DNA of 64,000 nucleotides from Zeugodacus cucurbitae. Taxonomy: Eukaryota; Arthropoda; Insecta; Diptera; Tephritidae. Both the position numbers and the translations under genes were made by a program. The notes beneath the pieces were generated by a model. It had not been told where the DNA came from, did no database searches, and worked only from the letters and a program-made list of their open reading frames with translations. Below, in pieces: positions 25,424 to 35,930 of the stretch. The DNA lies in assembly GCF_028554725.1 (NCBI RefSeq), contig NC_071667.1, positions 51,825,501-51,889,500 of the forward strand, in the 5' to 3' direction. How positions within the stretch are numbered: position 1 is the stretch's first letter; the number at the start of each line of letters is the position of its first letter.

Positions 25424-27485
25424 TATGACTATAATTTTTGAAAAACAAATTTGGGATTTTGAGTTACTGATTAAAATTTTCGTTTGATGGATACTATATT
25501 TCCCTAACTATAATTATAAGTGGATGATCAGAAAAACCGACATTGATTAAATAATTAGCTTCATTTTGGAAAATTTTACATTAAATATCAATTGTACTAT
25601 GATCTCACAAATCAGCATTAAAATAAAACCTTAATAATTGTACAATTAAATTTAAACAAAATCTCAATTATAATATCATTATTTGTATAAGTGTTGTTTA
25701 ATTTTACAAACACGATTATATTCCGTGCGATGATAGGGTAAATAATAAATTGTTGACCCACAAGCTTTAGTACCTCATTTATGGTTAGCTTCTAAGAAAT
25801 AATAATTAGACGATTAAATAGTATTGTCAAGATACTAAAACTACAAACTCGTATACCTTGAACATTAAAAAGCATATGTATTTAAATAATGTAGTAGAGG
25901 ATGCTTCACATTTTAAGCTATCCTTAGTTGAAGCTTAAGCCTTATTCAAACTCTATCTTATATTTTGACAAGAACAACTCACTAAAAGCATTGAACTCAC
26001 CAAAAGTTTAAAATAAAAATTTAATTCAATTTCCAAAAAATGTATGTATGAGTCAAATTAATACGAGTTTATTACTAAGTTTTTTAAAGGCACCAATTTT
26101 GAAAACACTAAATTCTGAATTCTGAAAAAACATTATGACGTGTTATATTAAATAAAAAATAACAAAATGAACGTAAAATATTTAAAGCAAAATTCGTTTT
26201 ATATTCAATTTAATGCGACAACCCACACACACTCACTATTAAATACATTTTTTTAACTGGTTGCTGCTGTCGGCAACAGCTAGCGCTGCACAGTGGGATT
26301 GTAGTGAATAAAATACATTATTTTAAAATTAAATTTACAATTAAGAGATTAATTGATAAATAACTATAAATATTATATTTCGAAAAGTGGAATATTCGTC
26401 GCTTAAAAGCCTATTTTCAGGGATTTTTTTCTTACGACCAGTAATAGTAATAGTGCTTTAAGTATAACACCTCCTGGACTTGCACTTCCTTCACCATTCC
26501 CGCTGATTGGCTTACAGGAAACAAACAAAATTAACCGTGTTTTGAACTGGATTCTTAAATGCATGGATCAAATGAGTATATTAAAAATTGGACTTGGTTG
26601 ACATTTGACAAAAAAAAAACGAATTTTGCTTTTTTCTTTGTACGTTTTTTGCTATCAAAATATTGAAATTTTGGGAATTTTTTATTGATAATAGTCCCTG
26701 CGTTTATATGTGCTGAGACAAATGTCAAGTCATTCAGAAACTTTGAGATACGTTGGAGAAAAGTTTAAAAAACACAGTTTTCAGAAAAACGCGTTCAAAG
26801 TTTGATACAAATTTGACAAGACAAGCCCTTAGTTACACAATCAAACAACCAATTGGTAATGTAAATTGTACGAAGTAGACCACGGTGCGTTGCTCCAATT
26901 TGCGAGCAATAAAAATGAAAAACAGAACATTTGGCAATTGAATAAATCGGCAATACGTAGAATTTCGAAAGTTGCCGACAATTTTACAACGAAATCAGTG
27001 ATCAAATAAAAAATTATCAATTGATTCTTCATGGCATAGAACGATTTCGGGTACATCATATACACGTATATATATAAATGTATATATATCTCTGTATGTA
27101 TATCTCTGTTCAATCGCATGAGTGAAAATGCGTTTAAATTCCACTTAATTGACTCAGTGTCGTGTGTATGTATATGCGATGGCATATATCCATATGTGAA
27201 AGCTTGTCAGTAAGTAAACAGTGTCAGTAAGCACATAGTCGTTTTTTTGTGTTGTTGTTGCTCACCGCCGCTTTTTTTACGCTGCCAAACAAAATAAAGC
27301 GATACCGGCATTTTTTAACGCTCACTCACTCAACCAGAAATGGTACTGATAAGGGTGTGGCTGTGCAACGAGCGCCCACAGTAGTACAATGGGCTCCACA
27401 TCAAAGGGTGAGTGTGTGAAACATTTTTAAGTACATAAACACCAAGTAAATAATAGCGGTTTGCGGGGAGTGGGTGCACGACATT

Positions 27486-27502
27486 AACACACACACACAC
27501 AC
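27486..27502. repeat. CA microsatellite
   Basis: An uninterrupted AC/CA run of about eight units. Confidence 0.85.
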
Positions 27503-27724
27503 AATCATCTGTGTACATACATATGTATGTATGCATGTATGCACTTGCACTTAAAGACGACACAAAGCCCATTTAGCAAAAGCTGGAATACGATATGGCA
27601 CACAGTAAGTGCGCCAAGTCACTTCAGTCAGCGAACAAGCACAGGTAATTTGAGTGAAGAGGAAGCTACGTAGGTGGAGAAAAATAGAGAGAGGGAAAGT
27701 TAAACAATGCATCACTGTGTGTGT

Positions 27725-27736
27725 GGGGGGGGGGGG
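27725..27736. repeat. 12-base G homopolymer
   Basis: Twelve consecutive G residues, the only long G/C homopolymer seen in an otherwise AT-rich window. It could form a quadruplex or be a length-unstable or error-prone tract. Confidence 0.8.
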
Positions 27737-27941
27737 TGCTTTATGCGCATATTTGTTAGTTGGCGAATTAACTGTAATTGTTAAAGGGGTGCTTGCGGGT
27801 GCTGTAAATGTGGTGACATTTTGCAAACCACAAGCGGCGTTGGTTGTCAGTTCGTGCGAATGCTTGAAAGCATGTGTCGCGTAAAATTCACACTCTACTC
27901 TTTATAATTACAGATGTTTCGTTAAATATATGTATGCATTA

Positions 27942-28438
27942 GGGTGGACTGATTTATATATTATTTGAATCTACTCTTTGGAGAGATTTTCTACAAATTT
28001 CTGAGAGTATACAACGGTTATGGTAAGAATATATTTCACCTTTTAAACCCGCAACATATAGTATTTAATTATACTGGCTCCGAAGAGTAAAATATATCAT
28101 AGTCACCTAATTTTCAGGAATTTTCTTACAGTTAGTCAAAGGTTCTTCCAATTCAACAACGCTCTTGGTAACTAAAATTCTGAGTTTACTACGTAATGCG
28201 CTCTTAGGACTGTTTTTTTTTTTAAACAGTAGTTTGTGTTCTCCACTATCTGTCCAAACTTCGAACCAATCGGAAAACGATTTTTTTAAGTGTAAGGTGA
28301 CTATCTACATAGAAAACCTTAGGAACTCGTCATACTACCCAAACCTTATATCAGTTTAAGGGAGTCGCAATGGAAACATCTTTTCGATGTACAATCTTTA
28401 CTAAAGTAATTGAAGTACTCTTAAAAAAGAGACCACCC
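27942..28438. mobile_element. MITE-like element with GGGTGG termini flanked by TA
   Basis: GGGTGGAC at 27,942 and its inverse GACCACCC ending at 28,438 are each flanked by TA (27,940-27,941 and 28,439-28,440), the duplication made by Tc1/mariner-type transposases. The roughly 500-bp interior has no coding capacity beyond a short unrecognised ORF. The terminal GGGTGG is shared with the Tc1/mariner-type element at 21.1-23.6 kb, so that family may have mobilised it. The short inverted repeat (8 bp, one mismatch) keeps confidence moderate. Confidence 0.5.
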
Positions 28439-28441
28439 TAA

Positions 28442-29600
28442 TAATCAAACATATTTTAAGTGCACTTAAGTGCGAATATTTGTGATGTTGTGCGAAGGAG
28501 TAGAGGTAAGTAAAATAAACAATAATGGAGTAATTTTTACATCTTATCACAAGCACAAGTAAACATATAAAATATGTACGCTCTCAAGCATATTGAAGAC
28601 TAGTCGACTTGGGGATAATTATAGTCCACTGGTAAAACTCAGATTATCAAGTAAGGTTTGGTTAGATTGTAGGGAAGGTCTTGGTGAGAGTCACAAGAGA
28701 TCACACTAGGACAGTTAAAATGCCGCAATCTCCTATAAATGGATGTCATAAAGCCCCAATAGATAAAAGTATATTTTCGGATTTCATTACTGAAAATTTA
28801 AAAGGAAAAATTCATAATGACTAACGCAATATCCTTTTTGGCAAATTTTTAAAAGCTTCAGCTTCCAATGCAGAATCATTTTACACTGAGTTTCTTTTAG
28901 TAAACAAAAGTGTAAATAAACAAAAGGAAAATAAAAGTACTCAAATTCAATATAACCACACACAAGAACACTCATCTCTACTTTTATTCACCAATGTACA
29001 GATTTTGTGCGAAAAAAAGTTTGCTTGAGTCATCGTTCTTGACCAAAGCGTTGCAAAGTGAAAAGCACGATGTTCAACGACAAACTGTGAAAGCAAAAAT
29101 AAAAAAAACAGAAATGTAGAAATATCCAGTTGTATGTGTATATAAGAGTAATTAAAAGACAAATGATAGAAATTTCAAACGAATGTCGCCTCTCCAACTT
29201 CAAACTGTTGGCGCTTCATTTGCACTGTCATTTCATTTCTGGTTCTTCTTTACTCGAGACTTTGAGTCTAGTGAGCTGTAATTTTCATTTCTAAAAAGGG
29301 TGCAGCAAAAATTTGTAGATTGGTTGGTAAATTGAAAATGCAAGCCATGGCTTCTGCGGTAAATTACATGTTGGAGCCCTTGAAGAAAGTTCACAGATAT
29401 AGTATGTACTTAATTTAAGAATAAATGTCAAAGCAAACTAAATGCAACCCTGAGACGTGTCTATAATTAGTAACATGCTTCTTGATGTTTTACGAATATC
29501 AAATTTCTCTTCACATATATACATATGTAGATTGAATTCAGAAATTACATAAAGCTATGATCATATAGAATCCTCTCTTACAACCACAAAGAAAAACTAT
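28442..29600. other. intergenic sequence, nothing recognised
   Basis: AT-rich DNA without family-like ORFs or detectable repeats. Confidence 0.4.
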
Positions 29601-29604
29601 TATT

Positions 29605-30402
29605 TGGCCACTTTTCACAAGCCTATTTTGAGTTCAACTTTACACCACCAAGGTCGTTCGCTATGGACAGGAATAGATGGTAATCACTTGGCGCTATGTC
29701 AAGGCTATATGGTGGATGCGATAAAACCTCCCATCCGAGCTCCCAAAGCTTCTGACGACTCATTAACGAAGTGTGTGGTCTGGCGTTGTCCTGGTGGAAC
29801 ACTACACCCTTCCTGTTGGCCAATTCTGGACCCTTCTGGTCGATTCCCTGCTTCAAGCGGTCCAGTTGTTCGCAGTAGATGGTTGAATTAAGCGTCTGGC
29901 CATATGGGAGCAGCTCATAGTGGATGATTCCCTTCCAATCCCACCAAACACTCAGCAAAACCGTCTTGGCCGTCAATCCAGACTTGGACACAGTTTGGGT
30001 TTCACCGGCCTTCGACCACGACCGTTTTCGCTTGATATTGTCGTATGTGATCCATTTTTCACCGCCAGTCACCCACTGGCTGGCTTATCCATGGTGTCGT
30101 ATTCATCCGCTCTGAATCGTCGAAACCATTCCACCGCAGTTCGAAGTGAAACCCCATTAATCTCACGGAACGTTTCTCTAGCGGATTAACGAAGGAAAAC
30201 TTTAAAATAGCTCGAATTTCGGCGTTAGTGTACTCTATGTTTACACCTCTACAACTGTTGAACGCAATATACAAACTAATCATGCATAGCGTCGTTTTGT
30301 AGGTTATGTCAAGACCTTTCAAAAATTTATAGTATTGCCAGATATACGAGCTGCGAGCGGCGAAATTCAAAAGACGAAAGGGAGATATTTGCCAACCTAA
30401 TA
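29605..30402 (-). pseudogene. mariner element with internally deleted transposase (copy 2)
   Basis: On the - strand an outer end at about 30,402 (TTAGGTTGGCAAATATCTCC in outward-to-inward reading) is followed by N-terminal transposase debris. A long frame then reads VTGGEKWITYDNIKRKRSWS, LLSVWWDWKGIIHYELLPYG, FHQDNARPHTSLMSRQK and PYSLDIAPSDYHLFL. The first catalytic Asp of the usual VTGDEKW block is Gly here, so the copy would be dead even without its deletion of most of the DNA-binding domain. The C-terminal end is cut off at about 29,605. It belongs to the same family as the copy at 24.7 kb but has a different deletion breakpoint. Confidence 0.85.
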
Positions 30403-30706
30403 TTATAACGTTAGGTTATGTTAGGTTCAGAGACTGACCCTCGCGACAAGTGTCGTGAAGGATCCTCGGTTCATTGCGATGCAAAAATACGACTAAATAT
30501 ACATACATACATGTATGTAGACCCTTATCATACATATGATATATGTACCGCCGATACACTTTAAGGCTATCACAAATTTTCTGAGACTCTATTGTTTTCT
30601 TCTCTTGTACTTCGGAAAATTTTTGAGCTTCTAATTTATCGTCTTATACTGAGATGGAAAATATTAGAATTATTTCGAAATTTTTTATATTTTTTTTTTG
30701 TATTGG
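30403..30706. other. intergenic sequence with GTTAGGTTATGTTAGGTT motif
   Basis: A short TTAGGTTA-type direct repeat at 30,408-30,427 is followed by a small hairpin (CGACAAGTGTCG, about 30,444-30,455), a CATA tract and AT-rich DNA. No gene. Confidence 0.4.
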
Positions 30707-30988
30707 TATTCTCAATTTTTGTAACCCAGTATTAGTAACAAACAATTAATGTTTCGCTCTATACTAATCTATGAACTCATGAATATACGAGTATATTCCC
30801 TCAGCTTCATACCTTTACATCAATTAAATAATGGCGTGTGCCAGTAAAATCCGCAATCACATAGAAACCAATATTAATTTCACAGAATTTCTAAAACTTT
30901 TACATTGCAAGCTAAATGTTACAACTGCAACAACCACAATTTGCAAAATAATTGTTAAAAACCTCAATAATTTACGTTAATTGCATGG
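30707..30988. repeat. 282-bp direct repeat flanking the RTE element, left copy
   Basis: It matches 34,254-34,535 over its full 282 bp without indels. I count four substitutions (at 30,743, 30,828, 30,834 and 30,871), about 98.6% identity. The repeat ends exactly where the RTE begins (30,989), and the second copy begins exactly where the RTE's AT simple-repeat tail ends. This is the geometry of a target-site duplication, but an unusually long one. Confidence 0.9.
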
Positions 30989-31189
30989 GATGGGGTCATA
31001 TGTAGAAGTTCACGCAAGTGAGGAAAGTTTCTGATTGCCATTCACTTGGGAGTGGCCAGGAACGATTCTTTTGCATATGACTCAAGCAGCTCACGACTTC
31101 CGGTTTTAGACCAAGTATCCCCTGGGTAGCTAACAGACATCCGTTTGGAGGCGAGCTAAAGTGAGAAGGCGAAGCCCGCTTGTGCGGTT

Positions 31190-31948
31190 GTGCGTAGGGC
31201 TTGGGACCCACCACATAAAAAAATCTCCCCAATGAAAACAAACACCGAGCCTCGGATGAGAAACCCCCCTTTTGATGACGACCCCTGCAAACGTACTAAG
31301 GATCATGATTTGAGGGCATGCACCTGGAATGTCCGGACTCTTAATTGGGAAGGTGCCTCTGCCCAGCTGGTTGATGTCCTCATACAACTAAAGGCTGACA
31401 TCACCGCCGTCCAAGAAGTGCGATGGACGGGACAAGGACGGAAGAAGGTGGGTCCTTGTGACATCTACTACAGCGGCCATATAAAGGAGCGCAAATTTGG
31501 TGTTGGATTTGTGGTGGGAGAGAGACTCCGTCGCCGAGTCCTGGCATTCACCCCGGTGGATGAACGTCTAGCCACAATCCGCATAAAAGCGAGGTTCTTC
31601 AACATATCGCTGATTTGCGCCCACGCCCCAACGGAAGAGAAGGACGATGTGACCAAAGACGCTTTCTATGAGCGCCTAGAACGCACCTATGAGCGCTGCC
31701 CCCGCCACGATGTCAAAATCGTGCTTGGCGATTTTAACGCCAGGGTGGGTAAAGAAGGTGTCTTTGGCACAACAGTCGGAAAATTCAGCCTCCATGACGA
31801 AACATCGCCAAACGGCCTGAGGCTGATCGACTTCGCTGGGGCCCGAAATATGGTTGTCTGTAGTACCAGATTCCAGCATAAAAAATTCATCAAGCAACGT
31901 GGCTGTCTCCTGATCGAAACACGCGCAACCAAATCGATCACGTTGTGA
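31190..31948 (+). CDS. RTE endonuclease domain (first frame)
   Basis: This frame encodes the apurinic/apyrimidinic-type endonuclease that nicks target DNA to prime reverse transcription. Motifs in order are CTWNVRTLN (residues 44-52), VQEVRW with the catalytic Glu (about residue 76), CAHAPTEEKDD (about 143-153) and GDFNARVG with the Asp/Asn pair (180-187). The final NQ-DH block (NQIDHVVIDG) and SDH are read from the next frame because one A appears to be missing at 31,880-31,885. The last roughly 23 residues of this frame are therefore out-of-frame sequence. The start could also be the Met at 31,232. Confidence 0.85.
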   Translation: MRRAWDPPHKKISPMKTNTEPRMRNPPFDDDPCKRTKDHDLRACTWNVRTLNWEGASAQLVDVLIQLKADITAVQEVRWTGQGRKKVGPCDIYYSGHIKERKFGVGFVVGERLRRRVLAFTPVDERLATIRIKARFFNISLICAHAPTEEKDDVTKDAFYERLERTYERCPRHDVKIVLGDFNARVGKEGVFGTTVGKFSLHDETSPNGLRLIDFAGARNMVVCSTRFQHKKFIKQRGCLLIETRATKSITL

Positions 31949-34221
31949 TAGACGGAAGACATGTCTCCAGTGTTTTAGACGTGCGTACGCTCCGAGGACC
32001 AAACATTGACTCGGACCATTATCTAGTAGCAGCAAAGATACGCACTCGCCTCTGTGCAGCAAAGAACGCCCGTCAACAAACACAAGGAAGGTTCGACGTC
32101 GAAAAGCTGCAATCACAACCGACAGCCGAACGATTTTCTACTCGACTTGCACTTCTGCTCTCTGAGAGCACTCATCAGCATCTCGATATAAGGGAGCTGT
32201 GGAACGGCATCTCAAACTCATTGCATACCGCTGCAGCCGAAACAATTGGTCTCCGGCAACGCCAAAAAACCAGTTGGTACGATGAGAATTGTCGTTCCGC
32301 AGTGGAGAGAAAACAGACTGCCTACCTCGCAACGTTGCGATCGACCACAACACGTTCGGGGTGGGATAGATATCGAGAACTGAAGAGGGAAGCGAGACGC
32401 ATTTGCAGACGTAAAAAGAAAGAGGCAGAAATGCGTGAGTATAAAAAGCTTGAAAAGCTGGCCGACATGGGTAATGCTCGAAAATTTTATGAAAAGATGA
32501 GGCGATTAACAGAAGGTTTCAAGACCGGAGCATTATCATGTAGGGACCGAGAAGGTAATCTGGTAACGGATGTCCAGAGCACACTGGGATTATGGAGGGA
32601 ACACTTCTCCGACCTGCTCAATGGCAGTGAAAGTACAACACCAGGAGATGGCGAACCCGATTCCCCAATCGATGACGATGGAATAGATGTTCAATTACCC
32701 GACCATGAAGAAATTCGAATAGCAATTACCCGCTTGAAGAACAACAAAGCGGCGGGGGCCGATGGATTACCGGCCGAGCTATTCAAATACGGCGGCGAAG
32801 AACTGGTAAGGTGCATGCATCAGCTTCTTTGCAAAATATGGTCGGAAGAAAGCATGCCCGACGATTGGAATCTCAGTGTGCTCTGCCCAATCCATAAAAA
32901 GGGAGACCCCACAATCTGCGCCAACTACCGTGGTATAAGTCTCCTCAATATCGCATATAAGGTTTTGTCGAGCGTATTGTGTGAAAGACTAAAGCCCACC
33001 GTCAACGAACTGATTGGACCTTATCAGTGTGGCTTTAGACCTGGAAAATCCACAATGGACCAGATATTCACCATGCGCCAAATCTTGGAAAAGACCCGAG
33101 AGAGAAGAATCGATACTCACCATCTTTTTATCGATTTTAAAGCTACCTTCGATAGCACGAAAAGGAGCTGCCTTTATGCCGCGATGTCTGAATTTGGTAT
33201 CCCTGCAAAACTAATACGGCTATGTAAGCTGACGTTGAGCAACACCAAAAGCTCCGTCAGGATCGGGAAGGACCTCTCCGAGCCGTTCGATACCAAACGA
33301 GGCTTCAGACAGGGTGACTCACTATCGTGCGACTTCTTCAATCTATTGCTGGAAAAAATAATACGAGCTGCAGAACTAAATAGAGAGGGTACAATCTTCT
33401 ACAAGAGTGTACAGCTCCTGGCGTATGCCGATGATATTGATATCATCGGAAGCAACAACCGCGCCGTTTGTTCTGCGTTTTCCAGACTAGATAAAGAAGC
33501 GAAGCGTATGGGTCTGGTGGTGAATGAGGACAAGACGAAATATCTCCTGTCATCAAACAAACAGTCAGCGCACTCGCGTCTTGGCTCCCACGTCACTGTT
33601 GACAGTCATAACTTTGAAGTTGTAGAGAATTTCGTTTATCTCGAAACCAGCATTAACAACACCAACAATGTCAGCCTTGAAATCCAACGCAGAATCACTC
33701 TTGCCAACAGGTGCTACTTTGGACTGAGTAGGCAATTGAAAAGTAAAGTCCTCTCTCGACGAACCAAAATCAAACTCTATAAGTCGCTCATTATTCCCGT
33801 CCTGATGTATGGCGCTGAAGCGTGGAAGATGACAACATCCGATGAGATGACTCTTGGGGTTTTCGAGAGAAAGGTTTTGCGCAAGATTTATGGTCCTCTA
33901 AACATTGGCAACGGCGAATACCGCAGACGATGGAACGATGAGCTGTACGATTTATACGACGACATTGACATAGTTCAGCGAATAAAAAGACAGCGGCTAC
34001 GCTGGCTAGGTCATGTTGTACGGATGGAAGAAAACACTCCAGCTCTGAAAATATTCGATGCAGTACCCGCTGGAGGAAGCCGCGGAAGAGGACGACCTCC
34101 ACTCCGGTGGAAAGACCAAGTGCAAAGTGACCTGGCTTCACTTGGTGTTTCCAGTTGGCGCCAAAAAGCAAAAAGGAGGAATGAGTGGCGCGCTCTGGTG
34201 GATTCGGCTATAATCGCTTAA
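31945..34221 (+). CDS. RTE reverse transcriptase and C-terminal domain (second frame)
   Basis: This frame opens just after the endonuclease DHVVIDG block and carries the endonuclease SDHYL motif at its start. Then come a charged linker rich in Lys/Arg/Glu, and the reverse transcriptase: NNKAAGADGLPAELFKYGG, PIHKKGDPTICANYRGIS, GFRPGKSTMDQ, FIDFKATFDS (catalytic Asp near residue 397), GFRQGDSLSCDFF, and AYADDIDIIG (catalytic Asp pair just after residue 494). The C-terminal domain has LYKSLIIPVLMYGAEAW, RLRWLGHVVRM and GGSRGRGRPPLRW, typical of RTE elements. All catalytic blocks look intact. The protein would be made as a fusion with the preceding endonuclease in an undamaged copy. Confidence 0.92.
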   Translation: MIDGRHVSSVLDVRTLRGPNIDSDHYLVAAKIRTRLCAAKNARQQTQGRFDVEKLQSQPTAERFSTRLALLLSESTHQHLDIRELWNGISNSLHTAAAETIGLRQRQKTSWYDENCRSAVERKQTAYLATLRSTTTRSGWDRYRELKREARRICRRKKKEAEMREYKKLEKLADMGNARKFYEKMRRLTEGFKTGALSCRDREGNLVTDVQSTLGLWREHFSDLLNGSESTTPGDGEPDSPIDDDGIDVQLPDHEEIRIAITRLKNNKAAGADGLPAELFKYGGEELVRCMHQLLCKIWSEESMPDDWNLSVLCPIHKKGDPTICANYRGISLLNIAYKVLSSVLCERLKPTVNELIGPYQCGFRPGKSTMDQIFTMRQILEKTRERRIDTHHLFIDFKATFDSTKRSCLYAAMSEFGIPAKLIRLCKLTLSNTKSSVRIGKDLSEPFDTKRGFRQGDSLSCDFFNLLLEKIIRAAELNREGTIFYKSVQLLAYADDIDIIGSNNRAVCSAFSRLDKEAKRMGLVVNEDKTKYLLSSNKQSAHSRLGSHVTVDSHNFEVVENFVYLETSINNTNNVSLEIQRRITLANRCYFGLSRQLKSKVLSRRTKIKLYKSLIIPVLMYGAEAWKMTTSDEMTLGVFERKVLRKIYGPLNIGNGEYRRRWNDELYDLYDDIDIVQRIKRQRLRWLGHVVRMEENTPALKIFDAVPAGGSRGRGRPPLRWKDQVQSDLASLGVSSWRQKAKRRNEWRALVDSAIIA

Positions 34222-34253
34222 AGCGGTTCCTACGCCAAATATATATATATATA

Positions 34254-34535
34254 TATTCTCAATTTTTGTAACCCAGTATTAGTAACAAAGAATTAATGTT
34301 TCGCTCTATACTAATCTATGAACTCATGAATATACGAGTATATTCCCTCAGCTTCATACCTTTACATCAATTAATTAATGCCGTGTGCCAGTAAAATCCG
34401 CAATCACATAGAAACCACTATTAATTTCACAGAATTTCTAAAACTTTTACATTGCAAGCTAAATGTTACAACTGCAACAACCACAATTTGCAAAATAATT
34501 GTTAAAAACCTCAATAATTTACGTTAATTGCATGG
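34254..34535. repeat. 282-bp direct repeat flanking the RTE element, right copy
   Basis: Partner of 30,707-30,988, with the same length and four substitutions. Sequences outside the pair (before 30,707 and after 34,535) are unrelated, so the duplication is confined to the flanks of the insertion. Confidence 0.9.
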
Positions 34536-35470
34536 CATCCAACTGCGCCAAAGCAGCATATCAATAACACAAATTGGCATTCCATCCACCCACAAACACA
34601 CCCCCACACACGCGCACCCATAACACACACACGCGCCAGCGCACTCCTAATCGGCTGACTAACTAAGTGACTAAGTAGTAATGAAAAGTTTTCTCTCCCC
34701 AATTACATATTTTAGCACAATTGTTCAATTAGTAGCACTTACAGATTGCCACTGCAAAATGCCGAATGCCGAATGCACGACGAAAGAGTGAACAAAATGA
34801 CACGAACAAATGGGCGATTTCAGCGCGCTTAACTGGCTGTGTATATATGACTGCATGTGTGTGTGTGTAATGCTGTAGCAGAAGTGAACGAAACTTTAAA
34901 TCTCAACTCACAAACTTGCAACGTGCAACATGCAACATGCACATGCAACAAAGTGGTACAAACAATTGCTTCGCCTTCTTCTACTTCGTTTTTGGCCCGC
35001 TAGCGAGACTAACCTAACCTTGCGCTGGATTAAAATGCAAACGCCACGATTCACCGTGTGCCGCAGTCTCCACGAACGATTCATGAATGTATGTGTGTGT
35101 GTGACAACCACCCACACGTTTTGTATTAATAGTTTTTTCCTGACGAAAATTCCGAAACGTGCTTTGCCATTGCACTGGGAGTAATCGAATCAGCTTGAAA
35201 GAGTTGAAAGCGAAATAGAAATTCATTCGTTTCAATAGAAGTTGAACTATTTACGCTTTGGTGGCGGCAAATTAAATGGAAACCTGAAAACCGCATATTC
35301 ATGGGAGAAAATTATTGCAACAAGTGCGAGGTGCTTCAACAGTTAAATTGCTGTTTTCTATGTCTTAAATTTATTAATGAAATTATTGGTGGTCGGTCCG
35401 AGCACCACCGTCCGGAGAGAAGAGAGAGAGAATGGAGGTAAGAGAGTCAATTATATTTCTAAGGTTCAAG
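34536..35470. other. intergenic sequence with CA/TG tracts
   Basis: A CA-rich block (34,600-34,640), a TG tract (34,854-34,869) and a GGTGGT...ACCACC imperfect hairpin at about 35,389-35,411. No coding signal is supported. Confidence 0.4.
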
Positions 35471-35505
35471 TTCTATAAGTTCTGTTTCAAAGAATTTATT
35501 AACAT

Positions 35506-35930
35506 CTAGCAGACCGCACCGGCTCCGCACGGGTTTAAACAAACATTTCAAAAGTTATAAGTTTTTACACACTTATACAGACTCTCCCATACATATGTAT
35601 GTACTTTCCCGTTTCTTGTGTGGGTTCATTTTAAAAAAGTAAAATGAAGAAAATTCGAACATGAAATTATATTATTTGCAATGAGATAAACTGGATTACG
35701 ACCTCTAGTCTTTGATGTTCGTTGTCTTTCTCTCTGATTATGAAGGCGTTGGGAACGCTCAGAGCTCGACTCCCTAGTGCGAGCTTGTATATTTCTAATA
35801 TTTTGTTCTTCAAGCCGCTGCACACGCTCCCAACTCGGCCCTCAAGCGCGTACTTGGCTAACTTAACGCTCTGGCACGCGATTGCGATGCGAAGAGAATG
35901 ACTTGCTAGACGATTATCAGTTTCAGATTA
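35506..35930 (-). mobile_element. Helitron-like remnant
   Basis: On the - strand, 35,823-35,626 reads QRLEEQNIRNIQARTRESSS then ERSQRLHNQRERQRTSKTR. This resembles the Arg/Glu/Gln-rich tandem repeats found near the N-terminus of Helitron Rep-helicase proteins. Downstream on the same strand a GC-rich CCGTGCGGAGCCGG stretch is followed by TCTGCTAG at 35,513-35,506, the same last eight bases as the Helitron terminus at 54,246. No Rep or helicase domain is present. The base after CTAG is A, not the canonical T, so the terminus is less certain than the one at 54 kb. Confidence 0.45.

Larger units (their letters stand above)
25424..27939. other. AT-rich intergenic sequence, no gene
   Basis: 25,424-27,180 is strongly AT-rich without recognisable elements. 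27,190-27,900 is GC-richer with a CA tract (27,486-27,502) and a 12-base G run (27,725-27,736). Overlapping short ORFs on both strands here are not supported by any motif. Confidence 0.4.
30989..34253 (+). mobile_element. nearly full-length RTE-clade non-LTR retrotransposon (copy 2)
   Basis: A 3265-bp insertion between two 282-bp direct repeats. It has a short 5' leader, an apurinic-type endonuclease, a reverse transcriptase, a C-terminal domain and a very short 3' region that ends in (AT)n, the organisation of RTE-clade LINEs. The open frame is broken once, at the A run 31,880-31,885, by what looks like one missing base; otherwise the two frames cover the whole polyprotein. It shares very high sequence similarity with the fragments at 22-23.5 kb and 41.3-42.6 kb, so the family was active recently. 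It may still be competent if the lost base is a sequencing error. Confidence 0.93.

Noticed and set aside
30707..34535. LTR retrotransposon, with the 282-bp repeats as LTRs
   Set aside because: The enclosed element encodes an RTE endonuclease and reverse transcriptase with an AT tail. There is no gag, protease or integrase, no primer-binding site next to the left repeat, and the repeats do not have TG...CA ends.
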